Below, in pieces: positions 29,608-37,506 of a stretch of DNA of 64,000 nucleotides. Source of the stretch: a candidate division KSB1 bacterium (GTDB lineage: Bacteria; Zhuqueibacterota; Zhuqueibacteria; Zhuqueibacterales; Zhuqueibacteraceae); the NCBI GenBank assembly GCA_034506255.1, contig JAPDPX010000008.1, positions 310,001-374,000 on the forward strand. The letters are read 5' to 3'. The first letter of the stretch is position 1. Each line of letters starts with the position of its first letter. The position numbers were made by a program, and so were the translations under genes. The notes under the pieces are model-generated. The model ran no database searches. It was not told the origin of the DNA and saw nothing but the letters and a program-made list of their open reading frames with translations.

Positions 29608-31803
29608 CTATTGCTTACCTGCAGTCCACGGTTGTTGCGGACTGAGGCAGGGCAGCCCGCTGGAGTTTGTTGTAAACTCTTTCTGCGCGTGGACGTGGCT
29701 GCAGGAAGCCGTCTCAAACAGATAGACCAGCGACTTGCCGTCCTGGCCCTGAAACACCACGTGCGGCGCATGGTGGCGCAGAAAGTCCATGATTTCGACG
29801 GAGATGTGCAGTTCGGCTTCAGTGTAGGGCGAGGCCGTGATGACCCAAATGCGCCGCCCGGCGTGCTGTGCGATTACGGTTTTCAGGTCGGTGAGATTTG
29901 AAATCACCTGGGTCCCGGTATAGATATCGAAATAATTCCCGCCCTGGCGATACGTTTGCGGCACGAAGGCGTCGGAGCGCAGCCAGAAATCAATATGACC
30001 GGCGTAGTAGCTTTGCGCCAGCCAATCCATCGCGATGATGACATCTCCCTGCTGTTGGTGGCGCCGGACAAATTCGCCGGGGTGCACGTGATCCGGCATG
30101 ATGCGAAAATGCGAGCCGGGTGCGGAGCGGCGGTCAACCGGACTGCCATAAGTGCGGGCCAGCAGATTGACCAGCCGCGCGGGATACAATTGCTCACTGA
30201 GCCCAAGAAATGCTACTGCCGCCAGGAGACCGGTTAACGCACGCTGCCAGCGCCGGGTCATTAACCCATTTGCGCGGACAAATGCGAACACGCTCCCCAA
30301 AACGTAAGCATGAAGCAACACGAACAGCGGATTGAGATGGAAATTCAGACGATATTCCACCCAATGGGTCTTGATATACCCCGTGGCCAGCATCGGCAAA
30401 ACGAAAGCCAGAGAGATGAAATGCGCGGCCGTTGTGCCGGTCAGCGCGCGACCGGCATGAAACAACCAGATCAGCCCGGCCAGCACCAACAGGGACATCT
30501 TCGGGAAGGTGGACAAAAAACCGAGAAAATAAAGCTTGGGCAGTCCAAGCTGCATCTTGAGCAGGGCACGCAGCCGTTCCAGAGTCGTGACTCCGGCCTC
30601 AGCAGCCAAACCCGTGCGCCAGCCGTGCGCCAGCCAGAAAATGAACATCACGGCAGTTAGGGCGAGTGCCAGCTTGACGCCCGGCTCCCGCAAACCGTGC
30701 CAGCCCTTGCCGTTGAAAAACAAATAAACGACAATCAGCAGAAGTGCCAGTGTCAAGTGCCGGCCGCAGGCGGCAAAAAACACTGCCACCGGCAGGAACC
30801 AACCCCTGGACAAAAGCATCGTTGTGTCGATGCGCCGCATTTTTGCCCAAATGACCAGCAAGATCAGCAGCAACGCTATCGGCCACAAGTCCAGGAAGAC
30901 CCGGGCGGGCAACAGCCCATAGAACTTGCTCCAAAAAGTGCTGAGCAGGTTGGTGGAAGCGGGCGTGTCGCGCTCACCGTGCCGCGCGCCGGGAATGTCA
31001 AAGCCGTATTGCACCACGACAAAATGCAAACCCGCCAATATCAGCAACGCCAGAGCCGCGCCAAACAGGCGCAGGCGCGTGCGCAGCGGCCCTCCGGCAC
31101 GGATGCCCAGGGCGAAATACAGCAACGCCAGGGTGAGGCCCAACTCGTGAAAGAAGATCGTCAGGCCGGCGCACACCAGACTGACGCGATACCAGAAGGT
31201 TTCACCCTGCACCGCGCCGCGGTACATGGCATAGAGGGTGAGCAGAAACATGAAGGTAAAGCCCGCATACATCCGGGCATGCCGCGCGAATTCGAAATCC
31301 CAATAGGAAAAAGTCAGCAGAAAGGCGGCGAGCAATCCGGCTTGGGTGGAGAACAGGCGCCTGCCCAGCAGGTAAACGAGCACGATCGTGCCGCTGCTGA
31401 ACAGGACGCTGGGCAGGCGCAGGGCCCACTCATTCATTCCCCAAATCAGCGAAGACAGGGCGCACAAATACAGCGTGGGCAGCCCGCGAAAGTAAATCAT
31501 ACCCGAGGGAAAACGCGGATAACCGTATTCCAGGATGCCCTGTACTGCCAGGGCGGTGATGGACTCGTCTCCCCAAAAGTTGAGATGCCCAAGATTGATC
31601 AAGCGCAGCACCGCGCCTGTGCCCGCCATCAGGGCCACCAAAAATCCCGCTGCATTCTGTCTGTGCATGAGTTGATCGGTTCTCAGGTAAGAGGCTGGTG
31701 TCGCCGCCATTTCCCCGTTGTGCGGCTGTGCCGACAGGCGGCACAATTCATTTGGAAAGTACCAGCGCGGGGGAGGAATTGGCGAAGAGCATGCCTGAAT
31801 CAT
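29608..31803 (-). CDS. Membrane glycosyltransferase, GT39/ArnT-like (PMT_2 family)
   Basis: 731 residues from the ATG at 31803, which has GAGAGG just upstream; the frame is open further upstream, and ATG 31710 or 31668 would also work. About 10-12 transmembrane helices begin near the segment AAGFLVALMAGTGAVL. The first periplasmic loop has NLGHLNFWGDESITA with the acidic pair seen in PMT/ArnT enzymes, followed by EFARHARMYAGFTFMFLL. A soluble C-terminal domain of about 180 residues follows. These enzymes move a sugar from polyprenyl phosphate to a glycan, lipid or protein outside the membrane. It stands 133 bases upstream of the regulator-like gene and may be the first gene of the exopolysaccharide unit. 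Confidence 0.85.
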   Translation of the reverse strand: MIQACSSPIPPPRWYFPNELCRLSAQPHNGEMAATPASYLRTDQLMHRQNAAGFLVALMAGTGAVLRLINLGHLNFWGDESITALAVQGILEYGYPRFPSGMIYFRGLPTLYLCALSSLIWGMNEWALRLPSVLFSSGTIVLVYLLGRRLFSTQAGLLAAFLLTFSYWDFEFARHARMYAGFTFMFLLTLYAMYRGAVQGETFWYRVSLVCAGLTIFFHELGLTLALLYFALGIRAGGPLRTRLRLFGAALALLILAGLHFVVVQYGFDIPGARHGERDTPASTNLLSTFWSKFYGLLPARVFLDLWPIALLLILLVIWAKMRRIDTTMLLSRGWFLPVAVFFAACGRHLTLALLLIVVYLFFNGKGWHGLREPGVKLALALTAVMFIFWLAHGWRTGLAAEAGVTTLERLRALLKMQLGLPKLYFLGFLSTFPKMSLLVLAGLIWLFHAGRALTGTTAAHFISLAFVLPMLATGYIKTHWVEYRLNFHLNPLFVLLHAYVLGSVFAFVRANGLMTRRWQRALTGLLAAVAFLGLSEQLYPARLVNLLARTYGSPVDRRSAPGSHFRIMPDHVHPGEFVRRHQQQGDVIIAMDWLAQSYYAGHIDFWLRSDAFVPQTYRQGGNYFDIYTGTQVISNLTDLKTVIAQHAGRRIWVITASPYTEAELHISVEIMDFLRHHAPHVVFQGQDGKSLVYLFETASCSHVHAQKEFTTNSSGLPCLSPQQPWTAGKQ

Positions 31804-32061
31804 TATCCTCTCGTAATTTTTCCAACCGGTGACTTGCGCCGGCAGGCGGCTGGTTGTTAAGCAAAATTTGTTTGCCTGGACTGCGGGAAATGAATAATGT
31901 GCACCGGCGGCGCGCCCTGCAGCAGTCACAACGATGCCGCGGGTCCGCCTTGCATCACAAGGTGGCAGTCTTTTGGACGAGTGCCGGGCCGCACGCGATT
32001 GGGGCTTGTCAAAGCAGCATCATGGGCGCAGCAAATCACCGCAACGACGAGGAGTGTTGTT

Positions 32062-33420
32062 GTGAAGCTTGTTTGCAAACCGGAAATGGTTGTGTGGCTG
32101 GGAAGTTTTTTGCTGGTTATCTCGGGGCATGTTCATGGCCAAGGCGGGCTCGCCCGGGCCGGCGGTATGATTACTTCGCATGATCCCCTGCCGGAGCCGG
32201 CGCTGGCCAAGCCGGCACGCGGGGTGCGTTTTCAAGATCCCGTGTTTGGCACCACCATCATGCGGCTGACGGATGCGGCGGCGCAGGGCAGCGACGGCTT
32301 CATTTGCTATTATCCCAAACTCGATCCCTTCAATGCGGATGAATCCCGCATCCTGGTTTATCGCCGCGGTGGGGAATGGCATCTGTATGCGATTGACGGC
32401 ACCTATCTGCAGCGTGCACCGGTGAAGAACACCCAAACCGATCCGCAGCCGCGCTGGCATCCCACCGACCCCGATCTACTCTACTGGTTTGATGCCAGCA
32501 GGATCATGGTGCACAATTTCGCCACCCGACAAACCAGCGTGGTGCACACCTTTCCCGAATATCAGTTCATCACCACTTTCGATGAAGGCAATTTCAGCCG
32601 CGACGGCCGCTACTGGGGAATCGCCGGCAGGAACTGGCCGTGGGCCACGGGCTTGCAGGAATTTTTTCTTTTCGATCTCGTCACCCGCCAGCGCGTGGGC
32701 GCGACCATTGCCGCCACCGGTCACGCGGTGGATTGGGTGAGTGCTTCGCCCTCGGGCAAGTATCTTGTCGTCCTGGTGGGTGCCCCGCACGGCGACGGGC
32801 AATGGCAGGGCCTGGATGTCTATCGCGCCCCCACCCTCGAACTCATGCCCTTTGCTTATTATCCCTACAGCGATCACGCCGACCTGGGTTATGATGAAGC
32901 CGGCCGGGAAGTCTTTGTCACCGACAATGCCGAAGCCACTTATCCCGACCGCCTGCGCCATCTCGAAAAATACCGCCTGGATAATGGCGAAAAAACCGAT
33001 CTGCTGGGCTGTGCCTGGGGCCTGAGCCGCCTGGTCTCCTGCCGCAACTATGACGTGCCCGGCTGGGCGATCATCAGCACCTACAGTGTGCCCGAGCACC
33101 TCGCGGATGAAAAAGTCCATCCTTTTGATGACGAAATCTTTGCGGTGAAGCTGGACGGCTCGCGCCAGGTCCGCCGCATCGCACATCATCGCAGCCAGCG
33201 CTTCTCGGCGGGCAACTACTCCTACAACAACTATTGGGATCAACCCAACGCCGTGATTTCCCGCAGCGGCAAATTCATTCTCTTCAGCAGCAATTGGCGC
33301 CAGCTCGGCGCACCGCAGGATGTTTATCTCATCGATCTGCGCGAGCAGGCCGGCTGGATTGCCGGACTGCCGCCCGATGACAAGGCCCCGCTGCCGCCGC
33401 AAAACGTTTCGGTGCACTGA
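32062..33420 (+). CDS. Secreted beta-propeller (PD40/TolB-like) protein
   Basis: 452 residues from a GTG at 32062, chosen because GAGGAG lies eight bases upstream and a signal peptide follows at once (MVVWLGSFLLVISGHVHG). The body has repeated blade motifs, for example YYPKLDPFNADESRILVYRR, WHPTDPDLLYWFD, ASPSGKYLVVLVG and AVISRSGKFILFSSNW. This resembles WD40-like PD40 propellers, including the oligogalacturonate-lyase type fold. No catalytic residues can be assigned and there is no FlgD-Ig tail. It is divergent from the GT39-like gene, sharing a 258-base upstream region, and converges on the pseudokinase gene 33 bases away. Confidence 0.75.
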   Translation: MKLVCKPEMVVWLGSFLLVISGHVHGQGGLARAGGMITSHDPLPEPALAKPARGVRFQDPVFGTTIMRLTDAAAQGSDGFICYYPKLDPFNADESRILVYRRGGEWHLYAIDGTYLQRAPVKNTQTDPQPRWHPTDPDLLYWFDASRIMVHNFATRQTSVVHTFPEYQFITTFDEGNFSRDGRYWGIAGRNWPWATGLQEFFLFDLVTRQRVGATIAATGHAVDWVSASPSGKYLVVLVGAPHGDGQWQGLDVYRAPTLELMPFAYYPYSDHADLGYDEAGREVFVTDNAEATYPDRLRHLEKYRLDNGEKTDLLGCAWGLSRLVSCRNYDVPGWAIISTYSVPEHLADEKVHPFDDEIFAVKLDGSRQVRRIAHHRSQRFSAGNYSYNNYWDQPNAVISRSGKFILFSSNWRQLGAPQDVYLIDLREQAGWIAGLPPDDKAPLPPQNVSVH

Positions 33421-33453
33421 GGCGGGCAACGGTGCCGGCGCGACCGACGGCCA

Positions 33454-35841
33454 TCATTCATTGCGCGATTTCAGCATGCGGCGGAAGGAAAACAGCGAGT
33501 GGGAGGAAGTGGCGGGCGCAGCAGGTTGCTCCCGCTGCAGCGATTGCTCCAGCGCAACCTGCAACGCGGCCTCCAGCTCTTCCAGGCTTTTGAAGCGGCG
33601 CAGCAGGGAGCGGTCACCGGCGCGCTCGATGATGCTGACGAGAATCCCCGGAATTTCCGCTTGCAATGCGGCGAGCGAGGGGGGCGGAAGCTGGTGAATA
33701 TCGGCCGGGCTGGCCAGCTCCTCCTGCTTGGCAAAGGGCGGCTCACCCGTCACCAATTCATACAAGATCATCCCGATCGCATAGATATCACCGGCGGGCG
33801 CCAGCGTGCCGTGCAGCAGCCATTCTGGTGCACGATAGCGCCAGCTTGTGCCGGACAACCGTTTCCCCGGCGCGGGTGTTTCAACGAACTCCGGCACGAA
33901 GAAGTCGGTGATCTTGAGCTCGCCGTTGGCCATCAGCCAAATGTTGGAGGGTTTGAGATTGCCGTGCACAATGTTCTGCCGGTGCGTTTGCAGCAACACC
34001 CGGCAAATCTTGATGCCAATGGCCGAGGTCTCAAAGGGCGAGAAGCGGCCTTTGTTGGCCAGGCTTTGCGCGAGGGATGAGCCTTCGAGATATTCCCGCA
34101 CATAGTAAAACAGGCCATCCTGAAAGCCGAGATCGTAGAGCAGCGCCAGCCCGGGTTGCTCGAGGCGGCCGAGGCGCTGCAGCGTCTTGATCATTTCTTC
34201 GCGCAGGCTGCGATCTTTTGAAAGCTGCAGACTGCGCTGCGGGCTGAGCGCCTTGAGGATGACGCGCCGCTCCAGTTGCCGGTCGCGGCCGCGGTAGGTG
34301 CCGGCGAATCCGTTGTGGCGCAGCCGCTCCAGCACCAGAAATTTTCCCAGGGGATGGCTGCGTTTCTCATCGACATAATCCAGGGGGTTATACCAGACTG
34401 CTTCATAGGCCTCGACCCGGAATCCCGGCAACTCGGAGACATAAGTGCCGCCCGGGCGCGCCGCCACTGCGTCCGGGTTCAATTCCCGCTCATAAAAGCC
34501 GCGTTCGAGCAGCAGGCGACTGCTGCCGGCCGGCTGGGTCTGGCCGGCTGCGGTCGACCGCGCCACCAGCAGATTGAGCGCGAGATGCAGCGCCGCGAGT
34601 GCCTGCGCCGCCGAGGCGGCTTCCGGGGGCACGGCATGCACCACCATCGAAACGGCCAGCCGGCTGACTTCCGGGACGGAAAAGTTGTAGTTTTCGATTT
34701 TGTGCAGCAGGGCGACGCCGGCTTGCGCCAGGGGCAAGGATTCGCCAGCCACGGCAATCAGACCATCGCTGAGCGTGAAACAGACGGCCGCCACCGCCTT
34801 GCCGAGAAACTTGGCGGAGAAATTCAAGAAGCGACCGGCGAGGTTCTCCGCCAGTTGCGGACTGGTTTGTTGTGCAATTTTTTCCAGATTGTCGATCTGA
34901 AGCACCAGCACGCGCAGCGTGGCGCCGGGGAGCTGCAGGCGGGAGGCATCCATTCCCAAATCCGAAGCCAGCCGCGAAAACAGTTCACCCGCCAAACCGG
35001 CGGCGGTGAGCGGCACGCCGGCCTCGCTGGCATTGGCAGGCTCGATGAGCGGCGGTGACGCCGGCAGCGGTGTGGCCGATTGTTGGTCGAGCAAGCGCGA
35101 TTCGATCAGACGCAAAGCATGCTGCAACCGGCAAAACTCCCGTACCAGGCTGATACTGTTCAGCCTGCCATGCGCCGCCAGCGCACGATTGATGATCTGC
35201 GCTGCCGCGGGTGGATAGGCGACGCCCTCCGGCTCGCGGTGGATGCGCATAGCCGTGATTACACCGAGCAGGCGGTGAATCAGCTCGCGGTGCGGGCTGA
35301 CAGCGGCGAGACGCTCCAGCAGGCTCTCGGCTTCGCTTTCGCGGCCGAGTTGCCAGGCGAGCTGCTGCAGCCGCGACAAGTTGTCCGCCTCCCGGCCGCG
35401 CTCCAATTGCACCACTTGTTTGAGCGCTTCATAAGCATGCGGCAGTTGATTTTGGCTGTGGAAATAAACAAAGAAGGCCTGATAGATTTCCTTTTCGAAG
35501 GGCGGTTGAAACGCCAGCGCGCGTTGATAGACCCGAAAGGAGAATTCGTCGCGCACATGCTGCGCCAGCAGCAACTGGCAGAGTTTCAGGCACAGCCCCT
35601 CCTCGTGCGGAAACAGCTCGAAAGCACGCGCATAGGCGGCCTTGGCCGCCGGCGAATAATCGCGGCGTGCGAGATGGGCAAGGGCGAGTTTGTGGAAAAT
35701 CTCCGGCGACTCGGCGCCAGCCTGCCGCAATTGTTCGAGTTTCTCGATGGCCTCGGCGTACTGGCCCCGGCTGTAGTAGGCCTCGGCGAGTGTTTGCAGA
35801 ATGGCAATGAGACGACTGGCCTGTGGGGGTAAATTGGTCAT
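33454..35841 (-). CDS. TPR, degenerate cyclase-like and pseudokinase multidomain protein
   Basis: 795 residues with no transmembrane helix. Residues 1-200 are tetratricopeptide-like repeats (AEAYYSRGQYAEAIEKLEQL, HLARRDYSPAAKAAYARAF). Residues about 305-480 follow the layout of a class III nucleotidyl cyclase: LRVLVLQIDNLEKIA, SDGLIAVAG, a late LPGFRVEAYEA. The metal-binding aspartates are not in place, so activity is doubtful. The C-terminal protein kinase fold (about 500-770) keeps the VILKAL lysine, but the catalytic loop is HGNLKPSN (626-633) with Asn628 for the catalytic Asp, and DFG is DFF (646-648). A pseudokinase is predicted. It ends the signalling cassette, 29 bases after the PP2C gene. 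Confidence 0.8.
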   Translation of the reverse strand: MTNLPPQASRLIAILQTLAEAYYSRGQYAEAIEKLEQLRQAGAESPEIFHKLALAHLARRDYSPAAKAAYARAFELFPHEEGLCLKLCQLLLAQHVRDEFSFRVYQRALAFQPPFEKEIYQAFFVYFHSQNQLPHAYEALKQVVQLERGREADNLSRLQQLAWQLGRESEAESLLERLAAVSPHRELIHRLLGVITAMRIHREPEGVAYPPAAAQIINRALAAHGRLNSISLVREFCRLQHALRLIESRLLDQQSATPLPASPPLIEPANASEAGVPLTAAGLAGELFSRLASDLGMDASRLQLPGATLRVLVLQIDNLEKIAQQTSPQLAENLAGRFLNFSAKFLGKAVAAVCFTLSDGLIAVAGESLPLAQAGVALLHKIENYNFSVPEVSRLAVSMVVHAVPPEAASAAQALAALHLALNLLVARSTAAGQTQPAGSSRLLLERGFYERELNPDAVAARPGGTYVSELPGFRVEAYEAVWYNPLDYVDEKRSHPLGKFLVLERLRHNGFAGTYRGRDRQLERRVILKALSPQRSLQLSKDRSLREEMIKTLQRLGRLEQPGLALLYDLGFQDGLFYYVREYLEGSSLAQSLANKGRFSPFETSAIGIKICRVLLQTHRQNIVHGNLKPSNIWLMANGELKITDFFVPEFVETPAPGKRLSGTSWRYRAPEWLLHGTLAPAGDIYAIGMILYELVTGEPPFAKQEELASPADIHQLPPPSLAALQAEIPGILVSIIERAGDRSLLRRFKSLEELEAALQVALEQSLQREQPAAPATSSHSLFSFRRMLKSRNE

Positions 35842-35870
35842 CGCAAGTGTGAACGCGCAACGAGGTGTCC

Positions 35871-37484
35871 TTAGTTCTGCCGGTTGAATTCCAATGGTTT
35901 GACGTCGCCCTCCAGCACTTTGATGTTTGCGCGTTGATGCATGATGCGACCCAGACTGTCTTTGATCGCGATGGTATACTGGCCCGGGCGCAGGAAGAAG
36001 CCGACATCGGCGACCTGGCGCACCGGCCCGATCAACGTCTCATTGACAAACAGCAGCGCACCGTTGTAGCGCGGCCGGTTCAAGCCGGGCAGATAGATGC
36101 GGCCGCCGGCTTGCGGCACCAGGCTGGTGGTTTGTGCCGTGAGGCTGTTTTCATCCCTGCGCTCGATGACATTGGGAAAAGCATTCGGCGTCTCTTCGGT
36201 CGCAGCCGTCTCGGCGGCCGGCAGCGGGTAGGAGTCGCCGGCGCCTGCCGTCGCTGCGGTTGCCTGTGCTCGCAGGGAATCGCTCTCGGCATTTTTGCCG
36301 GGCGCTGTTGTCTGCGCCTCCGCGTCTGCCGCTGTGCCGGGAGCGGACGGTTGCGCGGGCAGGTCAAACAGGCTGCTGTCGAGCTGCACCACGGTAATGC
36401 CGTCGCGGGTATTGGAATCACTCGCCGGCAGCAGCCCGGCATGGGTTTCCCCGCCGCTTTCGCCCGAAGCGTCGGCCTCGCCGTGATGGTTGAAAAACGA
36501 ACGCATCACGCCAAAACCCGAGGCCGCCAGGAGCAGGAGCAACACGCCCGCCACCAGCAAGCGCCGCGGCGAACGCATTCGCCGTTGCGGCGAGGCGTGC
36601 GGCACTTCGGCATGGCGATACTGTTTCTTGATGAAGCGGTCCTCCAGCGGCATGAGCTTGGCCGGCTCATTGGGGATGGTCATTTTGGCTTCCCCCCAGG
36701 GCGAGGCCTTGTTCGACACTTTGCGCACGCGCGCGGCGGCCGCGGTGATGTTATCGGAACCATTGACCTCTTTGGCGTGCTGCACCAGTTGCTCCAGGCA
36801 CTTCTGCAGGCCGGAATCGTCGCGCGGCGCGAGCGCTTTGAGAATCTCCTGCTCCGGCAGAGCGTTGTGCAAGCCGTCGGTGCACAGCAGGAAGGTGGTG
36901 TTGGAGGTGAGCGGAAACCATTGCACGTCGATCTTGACCGAGGGATGGGTGCCGAGCGCGCGCGTCAGGACGTTTTTCTTGCGGAAATGATGCGCCTGCT
37001 CCGCGCTGATGTCACGGTCCTGCAACAGTTCATTGATCCAACTGTGATCCTCGGTGAGCGCTTGAATCTTCTCGCGCGTCAGGCGGTAGATGCGGCTGTC
37101 ACCAACATGCACCACACAGGCGGAATGATCGGAGAAGGCCATGGCGGCGAGCGTGGTGCCCATGCCGCGCAGCGAGGGATCCTGTTCGGCCATCAGGTAG
37201 AGGCGGCGGTTGGCCAGGCGCGCGCCCAACACCAGTCGCAGGGCCAGCACCGGCAGGCGGTCGGTGATGTCCTGCCCCAGGCGCGCGATTTCCGCGAGGT
37301 CGGGGTAAAGGAAGATGTCACGCATGGTTTCCCCGGCCACGCGGCTGGCGGTTTCGCCGGCTTTATGTCCGCCCATGCCGTCGCACACGATGATGAGGTT
37401 CTTCTTCCTGGAATAGTAGAAGAAATCCTCGTTGCTTTCCCGTACTGTGCCGCGATCGGTGGCAGCCGCCATCAATATTTCCAT
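35871..37484 (-). CDS. Membrane-anchored PP2C-type serine/threonine phosphatase
   Basis: 537 residues from the ATG at 37484, which has GAGG seven bases upstream; the longer open frame adds no conserved sequence. Residues 1-250 are a PPM/PP2C domain with metal-binding motifs VRESNEDF, CDGMGGHKAGE, GMGTTLAAMAF, VVHVGDSRIYRL, LLCTDGLHNAL and GSDNITAAA. A linker leads to one membrane helix (RRLLVAGVLLLLLAASGFG, about 308-330). The extracytoplasmic part is a low-complexity region followed by a compact domain (YNGALLFVNETLIGPVRQ) that resembles a PEGA-type unit. The catalytic part is cytoplasmic. It is 22 bases below the FHA gene and presumably removes phosphates put on by the neighbouring kinase. 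Confidence 0.92.
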   Translation of the reverse strand: MEILMAAATDRGTVRESNEDFFYYSRKKNLIIVCDGMGGHKAGETASRVAGETMRDIFLYPDLAEIARLGQDITDRLPVLALRLVLGARLANRRLYLMAEQDPSLRGMGTTLAAMAFSDHSACVVHVGDSRIYRLTREKIQALTEDHSWINELLQDRDISAEQAHHFRKKNVLTRALGTHPSVKIDVQWFPLTSNTTFLLCTDGLHNALPEQEILKALAPRDDSGLQKCLEQLVQHAKEVNGSDNITAAAARVRKVSNKASPWGEAKMTIPNEPAKLMPLEDRFIKKQYRHAEVPHASPQRRMRSPRRLLVAGVLLLLLAASGFGVMRSFFNHHGEADASGESGGETHAGLLPASDSNTRDGITVVQLDSSLFDLPAQPSAPGTAADAEAQTTAPGKNAESDSLRAQATAATAGAGDSYPLPAAETAATEETPNAFPNVIERRDENSLTAQTTSLVPQAGGRIYLPGLNRPRYNGALLFVNETLIGPVRQVADVGFFLRPGQYTIAIKDSLGRIMHQRANIKVLEGDVKPLEFNRQN

Positions 37485-37506
37485 GACATGCCTCGTGACC
37501 TCGGTT

